A stretch of 64,000 bases of DNA from Legionella sp. 515359 (GTDB taxonomy: Bacteria > Pseudomonadota > Gammaproteobacteria > Legionellales > Legionellaceae): contig JAPCYN010000013.1 in the NCBI GenBank assembly GCA_025941565.1, forward strand, positions 1 through 64,000, written 5' to 3'. The position numbers were made by a program, and so were the translations under genes. Each line of letters begins with the position of its first letter. Position 1 is the stretch's first letter. Under the pieces are notes generated by a model. It was not told where the DNA came from. It made no database searches and saw nothing but the letters and a program-made list of their open reading frames with translations. This document shows positions 8,417 to 18,165 of this stretch, piece after piece.

Positions 8417-9248
8417 AAGAACGCTGGCCAAAATGGCGGTTAGAGCGCTTTATTTTGAAGTCAAAGCCTATCCAAAACCTGGCTTGGTCAGCTTTATGGA
8501 TGCAGGCGCACATCACGATATGAATGGTGAAACATTTTATCGTAGCCTATTTAGCTTACGTCATTATTTTTATCAAGTTACAAAAAAAGGATTATTCAAT
8601 GATTCTTTTGATGAATTAAAACAAGTGGCCATTGAGGCGGAACAACGCATGTTGGAGAAAACTCAGGGAGTAAATACCCATCGTGGTGCTATTTTTGCTT
8701 TGGGTCTCGTCTGCGTTTCGGTGAGGAGATTGTTCCAGGAAAAAAAGCAATTCACTCCTGCAGATGTTCACCGACAAATAGTAAACGATTGGCCAAGGCA
8801 TTTGGAGGGACATCTTGGAAATCCAGACAGTCATGGTGCTTTAGTACGTCAAAAATTCAAGGTTATTGATGCCAAGCAAATGGCAATGCAGGGTTATCGT
8901 TTGATTTTTCAATTACTTCCCGCCTTCATTTCACTTTTTATTGAGACTCAATCACTGGATACAGTCTGTTTATTTGCTTACGCAGAGCTTTTATTGCATA
9001 CGGATGATACCAATATTCTTCATCGAAAAGGTATGTTGGGGCTGGATTATGCAAAATTCAGCGCAGCAGAATTATTAGCAATTCGATGTTTGCAAACTCG
9101 CCAAAAAAAGGCATTGGAATGTCACCGGATTTTTTCTGAGGCAGGAATTAGTCCAGGGGGCGTCGCTGATTTGATTGGTGTTTTATTATTTTTGGGGCAA
9201 TTATTTTGTGAGCAACTCCGCGATTATTCCGGGTTTAAAAAAATTTAG
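8394..9248 (+). CDS. mdcB: Triphosphoribosyl-dephospho-CoA synthase
   Basis: Makes the precursor of the malonate decarboxylase prosthetic group from dephospho-CoA and ATP; CitG/MdcB family, 284 residues. Diagnostic segments are KAYPKPGLVSFMDAGAHHDM (N-terminal), GVNTHRGAIFALGLVC (the CitG signature) and HRKGMLGLDYAK near the end, with SPGGVADLIGVLLFL closing the protein. The ATG at 8394 is chosen because the conserved sequence follows directly; the frame is open upstream but overlaps mdcG. It ends the operon. No mdcH (malonyl-CoA:ACP transacylase), regulator or MadLM-type transporter follows. Confidence 0.87.
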   Translation: MNTIPCCERTLAKMAVRALYFEVKAYPKPGLVSFMDAGAHHDMNGETFYRSLFSLRHYFYQVTKKGLFNDSFDELKQVAIEAEQRMLEKTQGVNTHRGAIFALGLVCVSVRRLFQEKKQFTPADVHRQIVNDWPRHLEGHLGNPDSHGALVRQKFKVIDAKQMAMQGYRLIFQLLPAFISLFIETQSLDTVCLFAYAELLLHTDDTNILHRKGMLGLDYAKFSAAELLAIRCLQTRQKKALECHRIFSEAGISPGGVADLIGVLLFLGQLFCEQLRDYSGFKKI

Positions 9249-9320
9249 AAAATACAACTATACTATAATTAAAAGGCATCTCATTTATAAGGCAATTCAT
9301 TTTGAATAGGGAGAAAGTAT

Positions 9321-9779
9321 ATGGAACCTAGCAATCATTTATCTCAAGCAGAAATAATACCCATACTTTCTCGTGCAACCATTTTTACAGGCATTGGTTT
9401 TATTGAACAGAAAATGCTTGCTGATAAGTGTGTTATAGCGAATTACAGACCCGAAGAGATCGTTATCGAACAAGGTGAAGTAGGTGACGTGCTTTATATT
9501 ATTATTCGAGGAACGGTTCAAGTTTCTATAAAAACTCAGTCTATGGGTTGGAAACGCATTAATACTTTGGGACCAGGCGATGTTTTCGGGGAAATTGCCA
9601 TTTTACGTAATATTCGCAGAACGGCGCGTATTAGCACCATAACTGCGTGCCAGTTTCTTACTATTAGCGCCAGGGATTTTTTGGCAGTTTATCAATATTT
9701 TCCTCCGCGAGCGCGAGACAATATTCAGTTAGTCGTTGCTAAACGGTTACAAGAAAGTGGTGCTCATGTACGTTTGTAA
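9321..9779 (+). CDS. Single-domain cyclic-nucleotide-binding protein
   Basis: A 152-residue protein made of one cNMP-binding (CAP_ED) domain without a DNA-binding domain. The core IVIEQGEVGDVLYIIIRGTV is followed by the phosphate-binding cassette PGDVFGEIAILRNIRRTARI. There the F-G-E, the arginine and the adjacent threonine match functional cAMP-binding cassettes. Legionella genomes encode several such proteins with varied partners. It could sense cAMP and regulate a partner protein; the partner is not evident. RBS GGGAGAAAGTAT precedes the ATG, and a TATAAT at 9264-9269 may be its -10 box. Confidence 0.8.
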   Translation: MEPSNHLSQAEIIPILSRATIFTGIGFIEQKMLADKCVIANYRPEEIVIEQGEVGDVLYIIIRGTVQVSIKTQSMGWKRINTLGPGDVFGEIAILRNIRRTARISTITACQFLTISARDFLAVYQYFPPRARDNIQLVVAKRLQESGAHVRL

Positions 9780-9901
9780 AATAAAGGCCTGGTTTGTGCC
9801 TGCTATTTTCTCGCCACTTTATTTTTACGACATGCCAATGGACACCTGCGATAGTACTCAAAAAAGCAAGTGAAAATGAATTGCGATTTCCGGAAATAAA
9901 A

Positions 9902-11545
9902 ATGGAAGCGAATTTTATTAATGTTATTTTGGGATTTATCGAAGGATTTGGTCTAATTATTTCTCCTTGTATTTTACCTATCCTACCCATTTTTCTGGCA
10001 GGCTCGCTCACCGGTTCCAAAAAAAGACCGATGGGGATTATTGTCGGGTTTACTTTATTCTTTTCCTTATTTGTATTCTTTTCACATCAATTAGTGCGTT
10101 ACCTGGATATTGATTTTGATTGGGTTCGAGAGATTGGTTATGCCATTTTACTCCTTTTAGGTGTCATTATGATCTCGAATTATTTAACAGAGAAATTTAG
10201 CAAAATAACCCAGGGATTTACTCGAATAGGTAACTTTTTTTCTTCAACCAATAAACCCGAAGGAGGGTTTTGGAATGGGCTTTTCTTTGGGGGAATCATT
10301 GCCATTATTTGGACTCCGTGTGCCGGACCAATTTTGGCGGCGATTATTGTACAAACAGCATTACAGAAAACGACAATAATCAGTTTCTTTACTTTGGTAG
10401 CATTTGCTCTGGGGGCTGCAATTCCGATGTTTATTATTTCCCTATATGGGAAAAAACTAGTGAATACCTTCTCATTTTTTAAAAAACGCGCCACTCTGTT
10501 GCGTAAATTTTTAGGAGGGGTAATTATCGCAAGCGTGGTTTATATGATTTACTTTGAAGGAGATGTGGCTTCTTCTACAGTGACTCCTCAAACAGGAATT
10601 AAAACATCAAATTCACTCATCAACGGATTATGGTTTACTTATCCAGCACCACCGATACAAGGTATCGATGCCTGGATTAATTCGCCTCCTTTACGCTTGG
10701 CTGATTTGCATGGAAAAGTCGTCTTAATCGATTTCTGGACTTATTCGTGTATTAATTGTTTGCGGACCTTGCCCTATATTAAAGACTGGTATAATCGCTA
10801 TCATGATAAAGGATTAGTTATTATTGGTATCCACACGCCTGAATTTGATTTTGAAAAAAATTTAGACCATGTCAAAGCCGCAGTGCAGCGATATGGAATT
10901 ATGTATCCTGTAGCACTTGATAATCAATTTGTTACCTGGAGGAATTATCAGAATCATTATTGGCCTGCGCATTATTTAATTAATAAAAAGGGTAATGTAG
11001 TCTACAGACGTTTTGGTGAAGGTGAATATGATGTTATGGAGAACAATATTCGCTTTTTATTGGGAATCAAGGATTTAACCACTTTAAAATCTTTAAAAGA
11101 TACATCGTTCAACTTCACACAAACACCAGAAACTTATTTGGGGTATGCAAAGGCCGATTCTCATTACGCTCCGGAGCTCATAAAAGATAAAACGACTCAA
11201 TACCATTTTTCTGATGAATTATCGATTCATGTTTGGAGTTTGGATGGATTATGGCAGGCCAATGCAGAGAATGTCCTGGCAGAAGAAGCAAATGCCGCTA
11301 TAAAAATACACTTTAATGCGCGCAAAGTTTATGCTGTTATGGGCAACAATACGGCAAGCCCCATCAAGGTCAAGGTAATTTTAACTGACCAACAATCAGG
11401 GAAAAAGTTACAGGAACGCATGATTTTAGTTGATAAATACTCCATTTATGAGTTGATGTCACAAAAAAAACTCACCAGCGGATATTTGCAGATTATTGTG
11501 AGTGAACCCGGAGTTAAAGTATATACTTTTACTTTTGGAAGTTGA
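9902..11545 (+). CDS. DipZ-like CcdA-thioredoxin fusion
   Basis: A 547-residue three-part protein that carries reducing power across the inner membrane. Residues 1 to about 220 form a CcdA/DsbD-type transmembrane domain with the conserved pair SPCILPILP (C23) and TPCAGPILAA (C140), each in a Cys-x-Pro-type helix. Residues about 245-400 are a TlpA-like thioredoxin domain with DFWTYSCINCLRTLP, a C283-x-x-C286 active site. The C-terminal 130 residues form a DipZ C-terminal beta domain. The order matches mycobacterial DipZ. The ATG at 9902 places translation directly before the first membrane helix; the frame is open upstream to 9794 without conserved sequence. Targets in the periplasm are unknown. 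Confidence 0.85.
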   Translation: MEANFINVILGFIEGFGLIISPCILPILPIFLAGSLTGSKKRPMGIIVGFTLFFSLFVFFSHQLVRYLDIDFDWVREIGYAILLLLGVIMISNYLTEKFSKITQGFTRIGNFFSSTNKPEGGFWNGLFFGGIIAIIWTPCAGPILAAIIVQTALQKTTIISFFTLVAFALGAAIPMFIISLYGKKLVNTFSFFKKRATLLRKFLGGVIIASVVYMIYFEGDVASSTVTPQTGIKTSNSLINGLWFTYPAPPIQGIDAWINSPPLRLADLHGKVVLIDFWTYSCINCLRTLPYIKDWYNRYHDKGLVIIGIHTPEFDFEKNLDHVKAAVQRYGIMYPVALDNQFVTWRNYQNHYWPAHYLINKKGNVVYRRFGEGEYDVMENNIRFLLGIKDLTTLKSLKDTSFNFTQTPETYLGYAKADSHYAPELIKDKTTQYHFSDELSIHVWSLDGLWQANAENVLAEEANAAIKIHFNARKVYAVMGNNTASPIKVKVILTDQQSGKKLQERMILVDKYSIYELMSQKKLTSGYLQIIVSEPGVKVYTFTFGS

Positions 11546-11577
11546 TATTTAACTCCAGTTATGAGTGCCTATGAGAA

Positions 11578-12471
11578 TTAACCTCTCTGATTCACAGGTA
11601 GAATTTCTCTAGGAGAAGCCAAGTCATCAAGCGTCGTGGTTTCTTTTTTTGCTTTCCGGAAAAAAGAGAGCGTTTTGGGTATTTTTACACTGGGTTCAGG
11701 TGATTGTGTAGAATTTTTGGGCGTGGCTTCACTACTTTTGGTTGAGTTAGGCTTGAATTCTGGATGCTTCTTTTTTAGCGCCAAAAATGCGTCAACCTTA
11801 AATAGAAACTTGAATAATGTACTTACCTCTTTATCCTTGACGGTTTGTTTTAAGAACATTCCTAAATCAATGAAAATTTGTCCATTAATAAAAACAGCAA
11901 CATCAGTGTTAATTGCTTCCTCAATTTGTTTCTGCGTGTATCCAGAATCGTTCCATCCTCCAATTGATTTGATTGGGGCTCGTCCTTTTAATGCAAATGA
12001 AAAACTATCAGCCAATGCATCTCGTAGTTCATCTGCATTGCCCTCAGGGAGTTCTACGGTCAAATTTTTACCGTAACCTCCTGATGTGCTCGTAATTTTA
12101 ATACCCAGTTTTTTATGATGAATACTAAATGCCTTCAAGAACAAAAGTACGTTATCTGCTTTGACCAGTTCTTTTTTTTGGGTTATGGGATACGGGGTAA
12201 TGATATCCATATTGCCCGGAATTTTTGTTAAAAGGCTTGCGAAATTAAAAGCACCAATATAAAAAAAATGACATATTCCACCGCCTAGAACATGCTCGTA
12301 TTTTAGTGGATCCATGGTGTCATTGAGACTAAACAGGCTTACCTGTAAGAGTGGCCAACCCGACTTGTAATTGCGTAGCAACTGCGGGATTTTATTGCGC
12401 TCAGTTTGAGTCTCATTGTAGTGACTCAATATGTGAACCTGTTCTTCTTCTGAAAAGGAATGGATTGGCAT
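11578..12471 (-). CDS. Legionella-type hypothetical protein
   Basis: A 297-residue protein I do not recognise. It has no signal peptide or clear membrane segment. A predicted globular part (about 1-225) is followed by a low-complexity Ser/Thr/Pro/Lys linker (residues about 232-262) and a short C-terminal segment ending SPREILPVNQRG. A small globular domain plus a disordered polar tail is common among Dot/Icm substrates, but I see no decisive signal. Upstream there is only a single CTTAAT half-site. It is convergent with the dipZ-like gene, 30 bp away. Confidence 0.6.
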   Translation of the reverse strand: MPIHSFSEEEQVHILSHYNETQTERNKIPQLLRNYKSGWPLLQVSLFSLNDTMDPLKYEHVLGGGICHFFYIGAFNFASLLTKIPGNMDIITPYPITQKKELVKADNVLLFLKAFSIHHKKLGIKITSTSGGYGKNLTVELPEGNADELRDALADSFSFALKGRAPIKSIGGWNDSGYTQKQIEEAINTDVAVFINGQIFIDLGMFLKQTVKDKEVSTLFKFLFKVDAFLALKKKHPEFKPNSTKSSEATPKNSTQSPEPSVKIPKTLSFFRKAKKETTTLDDLASPREILPVNQRG

Positions 12472-12540
12472 AGTCTTCCCCGTTATTAATTAAGTACAAT
12501 GAGTGTCATATATAAAACAACCATGGATTTTTTTGGATCT

Positions 12541-12981
12541 TCATTTTTTGATAATAGAAAGAATCTTTTTCACTTCAGCAACGATTTTTCCTTCTTCATC
12601 AGTGATAGGAACAATAAATTCTGATTCAATTTTTTTTGCTTCATTGACTTCAAGCCTGATTTTTTCAACGTGCTCCGGGGATAATTCGAATCGTGCATAA
12701 AGGGTTCCTTTAGCAGGTATTTTATAGCGAATAGACGCTGATTTATCCCAAACAACATAACCCTTTCCTAATAAATTCATTAACATCAACATATAAAACG
12801 GATCAGTCATCGAGTACATGGAACCACCAAAATGTGTTCCCACATAATTTTTATTCCAAAAGCGCATCTTCATCTGAACGACAATATAAGTTCCATCAGA
12901 ATGGAAATGGTTGACACTGATTCCAGCCCCCCAAAAAGGAGGCCAAAACCGCATTATTCTTAATAAGGTTGAGAACTTCAT
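12541..12981 (-). CDS. DUF4442 hotdog-fold protein (putative thioesterase)
   Basis: A 146-residue protein of the DUF4442 branch of the hotdog-fold thioesterases. YVGTHFGGSMYSMTDPFYMLMLM is the core helix region, in which the H-F-G-G-S-M-Y pattern is typical of the family. The last 60 residues form the beta-sheet with acidic and lysine-rich strands. It would probably act on acyl-CoA or acyl-ACP, but the substrate is not known. It is divergent from the serine hydrolase at 13108. Confidence 0.75.
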   Translation of the reverse strand: MKFSTLLRIMRFWPPFWGAGISVNHFHSDGTYIVVQMKMRFWNKNYVGTHFGGSMYSMTDPFYMLMLMNLLGKGYVVWDKSASIRYKIPAKGTLYARFELSPEHVEKIRLEVNEAKKIESEFIVPITDEEGKIVAEVKKILSIIKK

Positions 12982-13107
12982 TCAATTATATTCCAGTAAA
13001 ATAAGGAGCTTCTGCCCGATCCTATTTTTCATTTTATGTCAATTTCAGTCAATAAATATTATATACTTCACCTTGTTTTTTTCACTGGGCTTATTAAGGT
13101 TCCATTT

Positions 13108-14643
13108 ATGTGTCGCTTAATCGTAAAAAAAATTTTTGTTCTCGCTGCAATGATTCCTTTGGTGGCGAATAGTCAAAATAATTCCTCCTATCTTCCACCT
13201 GTTTTTACTGAGAGTAACAGGCTTGCAAAAATTCAGATAGCATTTCCAGCCATTGATAAAATGTATCAGCAATATGCAGAAAAAAATCATGTTCCTGGTT
13301 ATGCTTACGGGATCATTTTAGATGGGCGATTGGTGCATACTGGCAGTGGCGGTTACACGGATATTGCGAAAAAAATCCCTGTGACGCCTCAGTCCATGTT
13401 TCGCATCGCATCGATGACTAAAAGTTTCACCGCCATGGCTGTTTTAAAACTTCGTGATGAGGGCAAATTAAGACTGGATGATCCTGCCTCGCTTTATGTT
13501 CCTGCACTAAAAAATCAAAAGCTAACTCAAGATGCATCCGAGATTACCCTTCGTGATTTATTAACTCATTCAGCAGGATTCCCTGAGGATAATCCTTGGG
13601 GGGATAGAAATCTGAGTAAAACGGACGAAGAGTTAATCGCCTTGGTAAAACAAGGAATTTCTTTATCCAATACTTCGGGCACATCATTTGAATACAGTAA
13701 TCTAGGATTTGCACTCCTGGGGCAGGTTGTTAAAAAAGTCTCCGGGGTTTCTTATCAGGAATATATTGCTGCAAATATTTGGCAGCCTCTAGGTATGAAA
13801 CAGGCTGCATGGGAGTTTGCACAAGTTCCAGCGAGTCAATTAGCACACGGTTATCAATGGATGAATGGACATTGGCAGGAAGAGCCCATACTCCATGACG
13901 GCAGTTATGCCTCTATGGGAGGGATGATTGCTTCCATCGAATCATTGAGTCATTACATTGTGCTACATCAATCGGCATGGCCTGCACGCGATGATGCAGA
14001 ATCAGGGCCAATAAAAAGAAGTTCGATCCGTGAAATGCATCAACCTTGGCGATTCTATGCAATGACAAAGGATAAGGTAAATGGCAAAGAGTGCCCGACA
14101 ATGAGCGCGTACGGTTATGGCTTGAGGTGGTCCAGAGATTGTAACGACAACGTATCGGTAGGACATAGTGGAGGGTTACCCGGTTTTGGTAGCAATTGGT
14201 TCCTATTGCCCGAATATGGAGTAGGCGTGGTTTTATTAACCAATGTGACCTATGCTGCTGCGGATGCAATCAATGTTGAGGCAGTTAATCAACTTATTAA
14301 CGAAGCCCAACTTAAACCAAGAGAATTACCTCCCTCATCAACTTTGAATGAAAGACAAAAGGCTTTGATGAAGTTGCTGCCTGAATGGAATAATGCAAGA
14401 ACAAGCGGACTGTTTGCAGAGAACTTTTTTCTGGATTCATCCGTTGCCTCTTTGCAAAAGAAAACCGAGGCTCTTTTTGCCAAGGCAGGAAAAATCCTCG
14501 CTGTGGGTGCTGTAATTCCAGAAAATCAATTACGAGGATATTTTATTGTTCAAGGAGAAAAAGCAAGTCTTAAAATCGGTTTTACTTTATCACCAGAAAA
14601 TCCTGCGTTAATCCAGAAATATGAAATAGAAGAAAAAGCTTGA
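13108..14643 (+). CDS. Serine hydrolase of the class C beta-lactamase/penicillin-binding family
   Basis: A 511-residue secreted serine hydrolase. The N-terminus MCRLIVKKIFVLAAMIPLVA followed by NSQN is a Sec signal peptide. The catalytic motifs are intact: S102-M-T-K105 in FRIASMTKSFTAMA, Y196-S-N198 in FEYSNLGFALLG, and H353-S-G in GHSGGLPGFGSN. This group includes D-aminopeptidases, esterases and class C beta-lactamases; the substrate cannot be told from sequence. The ATG at 13108 (AAGG upstream) gives a clean signal peptide, unlike the longer open frame from 13036. A related but inactive protein is encoded convergently next to it. Confidence 0.85.
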   Translation: MCRLIVKKIFVLAAMIPLVANSQNNSSYLPPVFTESNRLAKIQIAFPAIDKMYQQYAEKNHVPGYAYGIILDGRLVHTGSGGYTDIAKKIPVTPQSMFRIASMTKSFTAMAVLKLRDEGKLRLDDPASLYVPALKNQKLTQDASEITLRDLLTHSAGFPEDNPWGDRNLSKTDEELIALVKQGISLSNTSGTSFEYSNLGFALLGQVVKKVSGVSYQEYIAANIWQPLGMKQAAWEFAQVPASQLAHGYQWMNGHWQEEPILHDGSYASMGGMIASIESLSHYIVLHQSAWPARDDAESGPIKRSSIREMHQPWRFYAMTKDKVNGKECPTMSAYGYGLRWSRDCNDNVSVGHSGGLPGFGSNWFLLPEYGVGVVLLTNVTYAAADAINVEAVNQLINEAQLKPRELPPSSTLNERQKALMKLLPEWNNARTSGLFAENFFLDSSVASLQKKTEALFAKAGKILAVGAVIPENQLRGYFIVQGEKASLKIGFTLSPENPALIQKYEIEEKA

Positions 14644-14735
14644 ACAATAGCCTGGGGTAGCGGCATTGCCATCCAGATAAGGTTAAATTCCTTAATTTAA
14701 TGGCAGGTTGCACCCGGAACGATAATGGAATTATT

Positions 14736-16256
14736 TTAAATGATGCTTTGTGCTGATACGGCTTTTTCACAAAGCATGCGTAATGCGGCAGCGACTTGTT
14801 TTAATTCTTCATTGTGTAAATGGTATTCTTTGCCTAATTGAAGCGGATCGGTGAAACTTAACCATACCTGCCCACTTTGGTCTTCTGTAGCCATTATCCG
14901 TAAAGGTAAATCAAGTGCAATTGCTGCATTTTCTTGCATTAATGGCGTCCCTTTTTCGGGGTTGCCTATGATAAGCACCTCCGTAGGTGGGAGTGATTGA
15001 CTTACCTTTTGAGCTTCGCTGCTGTGATCAATATGAGCAAATATTTTTCCCCCTTTTTGGGTAACAAGGTCAATTATTCGTTCGATTGTTTGAGCGACGG
15101 AATAAGGACTTTGAATCGTTTGTGATCCTGATCCTTCAGGAGCCCCAAGCTTTATATCAAACGCTGCAGCAATTTTTCGGCCCAGGATATCTAAATCAGA
15201 CAAATTTTCCTTGTTGGCCAATAGCGTGACGCATAAAAGTTCATTGGGAGCAGTAAAACGGCTTAAAAAAGCTGAAAAGCCAGGGATATTTCCTTTTATT
15301 TCCATTAATCCTGGGTGGCCTGGAAATAACCAGCTCGCGTTCCCCGGTATGACGGTTTTATTTTCTAAAGTAATACAATGATAGAGAAAATCTCTATTTT
15401 CAGGTTCTTTAACTAAAATAGTTCCCGCCAGACTGATGTCCCATATGCTGATGTCTTCTGCTGAGGCAATTACACCGCAGTGTGCAAAAGTGGTTGTCCA
15501 GGTAACTCCTGGAGCTGCTTTATTATCCGCTTTATAACCCATGGCGACTTCGCTGGGGTCTATATACGATGGATAATGCAAAAATTCACTGTGCTTAAAT
15601 GGGGTGGTCCCGTTGTTCACTTCATTATCGATTGAGGAAGTGTTTTTAATAAAAAATGTACGTTTCAAACCCACACGCTCAATTTGATTTTTGGTAACAT
15701 AAGCCTCATAACTCATGCCACTGATATTCTCAATAATAATCCCCAGTAAGTAATAATTTGACGCGCTGGGTTGCATCTTGGTACCTGAAGGAAACAATAA
15801 ATTGGGATCTTTGATGAAACTAAAAATCTCTTCAGGTTTATAATCTTTGTGATAAGAAAAATCGTCACACTCTGAGTAATCCGGTATTCCTGAGCTGTGA
15901 GTTAATAATTGTCGAATGGTAACATCTTGCCATGCTTGCGGAAGAGACGATAACGAATCAGAAATTAAGTCATTTAATTGCAGTTTTCCTTCTTCTATTA
16001 ATTGCATTATGGCTACGGCAGTAAACGCATGAGTTAATTGACCTACGTGAAAGAGTGTGCGAGTCGAAGCCAAAAGTTTTTTTTCTGCATCAGCAATTCC
16101 ATAGCCGACTACGCGCGTAATATAGGGGGCTTGAACAATCGCCAGAGACATTCCAGGAATATTATTTTCTTCCATATACTCAATAATGAGATCATCTACA
16201 GATTGACCTTGATAAAGGGTATGAAAATCGCCGCGGCCACTACCCGAAGTATTCAT
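14736..16256 (-). CDS. Catalytically dead beta-lactamase-like domain fused to DUF302
   Basis: A 506-residue two-domain protein. Residues 15 to about 370 have the class C beta-lactamase fold (NNIPGMSLAIVQ, FTAVAIMQLIEEGKLQLND, LLTHSSGIPDYSE). Every catalytic motif is altered: S-x-x-K is Q73-L-T-H76, Y-S-N is replaced by P-S-A (163-165), and the H-x-G motif is replaced (EIKGNIPGFSAF). Residues about 385-500 are a DUF302 domain (KGGKIFAHIDHSSEAQKV, then IIGNPEKGTPLM), a small fold found alone in many bacteria. No signal peptide is seen, so it is probably cytoplasmic. It likely acts as a binding or scaffold protein. Confidence 0.75.
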   Translation of the reverse strand: MNTSGSGRGDFHTLYQGQSVDDLIIEYMEENNIPGMSLAIVQAPYITRVVGYGIADAEKKLLASTRTLFHVGQLTHAFTAVAIMQLIEEGKLQLNDLISDSLSSLPQAWQDVTIRQLLTHSSGIPDYSECDDFSYHKDYKPEEIFSFIKDPNLLFPSGTKMQPSASNYYLLGIIIENISGMSYEAYVTKNQIERVGLKRTFFIKNTSSIDNEVNNGTTPFKHSEFLHYPSYIDPSEVAMGYKADNKAAPGVTWTTTFAHCGVIASAEDISIWDISLAGTILVKEPENRDFLYHCITLENKTVIPGNASWLFPGHPGLMEIKGNIPGFSAFLSRFTAPNELLCVTLLANKENLSDLDILGRKIAAAFDIKLGAPEGSGSQTIQSPYSVAQTIERIIDLVTQKGGKIFAHIDHSSEAQKVSQSLPPTEVLIIGNPEKGTPLMQENAAIALDLPLRIMATEDQSGQVWLSFTDPLQLGKEYHLHNEELKQVAAALRMLCEKAVSAQSII

Positions 16257-16398
16257 TATTATTCCTTTCTATATGCCACAAACTATTTTTAGTATAGATG
16301 AGGATTGATAAGTTGTAACTCAGGTGGAGTGAGATAGAATCCTATCCCACGGAAATAACCTCAGGGCTTAAGTCTTACTTCACTCCCATCCATGTCTT

Positions 16399-18165
16399 TT
16401 AATGGTTTTGCTTATAAGGAAGCTCGATATAAGAATCCACTCCATAGTGGATTTTATTGCGACAACTGTAGGGTGGAACAGCGGTGTAAGGGACAATAAA
16501 TCTCTCTTTCATACTGACATACAGTTGATCACTGCGACTGGCAATTTCTAAAAGCAGGCGTTCGCCTTTTTTATAGAATGATGCCACTGGCGTCATGCTA
16601 AAACGCAATAAAACGGGTACATTGTGTTGAAGGGGGGTAACTATCGATGTATTAATAGCCAACTCGCAACAAGTACTGCAGTCATCAAGGGTGCGTGTCG
16701 CTGGACGAAGATGTCCCATAGACAAAAGATGATAATTTCCCTCGCTATCTATTTTCCCTAATCGAGCTATTACATAGGAATCAATTTCATTACAACTGTA
16801 TCTAAGCTGCAAGGTGATGGGACCCACTATTGTTGTTTCTTGCTCAAAAAGTAATTCATAAGCCAGTTTTTGCGTTTCGAATTGCTCTATTCCCGGTAAG
16901 ACTTCTGCGCCAGGAGGAATAGAAATCCAAGAGTCTTGTCCTTCATCCGGTATTTGATGCTGTAATGTTCGAAGCTCCGAACTCTTGGAATTTCCTTGAA
17001 GATAAAGCTTATGTAACTGCATTTCCGGAATAGGAAAATTTGTGGCCGATTCAAATTGATTTTTTCCTTCCACCCAATAGCGTACTGGTGATAAGTTGGA
17101 GTAGCCATTATCAACTCCTTTGACAATATGATCAAAAAAAGCAAGCGCTTCCAATTGCCAGGAATAGACTGGTAACTCATATTCAGCAGGACCAAGAATC
17201 ATCCATTTTTTATTTTGGGGGGTACCTGCATGTTCAAATAGGTCATAACATCCAAATTGATGTAATGCGATATTACCTAAATTTTGTACGGTAACAAAAG
17301 GAACATTGATCTGGTTTAATTTGCGAAAAGGTCCTTGTGCAATTTGGGTCTCTTCTCTTGAGTTGCTGTCCACCATCAGATGGATGTACCAGCGAAGTGC
17401 TTCAGGAATGACATGATTCTTTTTAAATCCTGCAATAATTTTATTTAAGTTCGGTTTAATGAGTCTGTTCCATAACCAGGGATAACTGATGAGATGGCTA
17501 AGTAAAGCTCTTTTCCAAGGAGCTATATAACGATGTACAGCTGCTGAATGAAAGTTGGCCCCGACCCATAAATTCATAAAATCAGCATTAAATACACCAC
17601 CATAGTGGAAAACATGTCGATAAAAATCAGTACAAATTTCATTAGCAAAAAAAGCACGCAAGGACGGCGGGTTAAGTACCGCAACGCTGGCTTGATTCAT
17701 GCCATAGTAAGATGTTCCAAATAAACAGACATCACCATTTGACCAAGGTTGTTGCGCTGCCCATTCGATACAATGAAAATGATCTTTCGTTTCCTGCTCA
17801 TTTTGCCAAGATTGAAAAGTACCTTCGGAACGCCCAATGGCTCTCGCTGTGACAACAACCTGTACGTAACCTCTATCCGTAATTACAGGAGGGGAACCGA
17901 TTTCATTATTTCCGGTGGGGAGTCCTGTGGTATGCAAATCACGGTTGTAGGCAGAAAACTGCAAGATAACTGGATATTTTCCAGATTTAGCCGGCATATA
18001 GACGTCTGCAGAGAGATGAACTCCATCAGGCATTGGAATCATTACATCCGCTAGAAGTTTGCAACCGAGTCCTGAATCAGCAATCCGGTTAGGTATCCAG
18101 CCCGCTAATTGATAGTGATTCAATCGTGCGCGAGGAATGAGTAAACCATTTAACCATTTAACCAT
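16399..18165 (-). CDS. CocE/NonD family alpha/beta hydrolase
   Basis: A 588-residue X-Pro dipeptidyl-peptidase/cocaine-esterase-type hydrolase. The N-terminal domain starts MIPMPDGVHLSADVYMPA, and TARAIGRSEGTFQSW is the conserved loop before the nucleophile. The nucleophile is S152 in FGTSYYGMNQAS. The C-terminal 200 residues form the jelly-roll domain typical of the family (YVIARLGKIDSEGNYHLLS). No signal peptide is evident. Natural substrates are acyl or peptide bonds; none can be named here. Stands alone, about 130 bp from the DUF302 fusion gene in the same direction. Confidence 0.82.
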   Translation of the reverse strand: MVKWLNGLLIPRARLNHYQLAGWIPNRIADSGLGCKLLADVMIPMPDGVHLSADVYMPAKSGKYPVILQFSAYNRDLHTTGLPTGNNEIGSPPVITDRGYVQVVVTARAIGRSEGTFQSWQNEQETKDHFHCIEWAAQQPWSNGDVCLFGTSYYGMNQASVAVLNPPSLRAFFANEICTDFYRHVFHYGGVFNADFMNLWVGANFHSAAVHRYIAPWKRALLSHLISYPWLWNRLIKPNLNKIIAGFKKNHVIPEALRWYIHLMVDSNSREETQIAQGPFRKLNQINVPFVTVQNLGNIALHQFGCYDLFEHAGTPQNKKWMILGPAEYELPVYSWQLEALAFFDHIVKGVDNGYSNLSPVRYWVEGKNQFESATNFPIPEMQLHKLYLQGNSKSSELRTLQHQIPDEGQDSWISIPPGAEVLPGIEQFETQKLAYELLFEQETTIVGPITLQLRYSCNEIDSYVIARLGKIDSEGNYHLLSMGHLRPATRTLDDCSTCCELAINTSIVTPLQHNVPVLLRFSMTPVASFYKKGERLLLEIASRSDQLYVSMKERFIVPYTAVPPYSCRNKIHYGVDSYIELPYKQNH

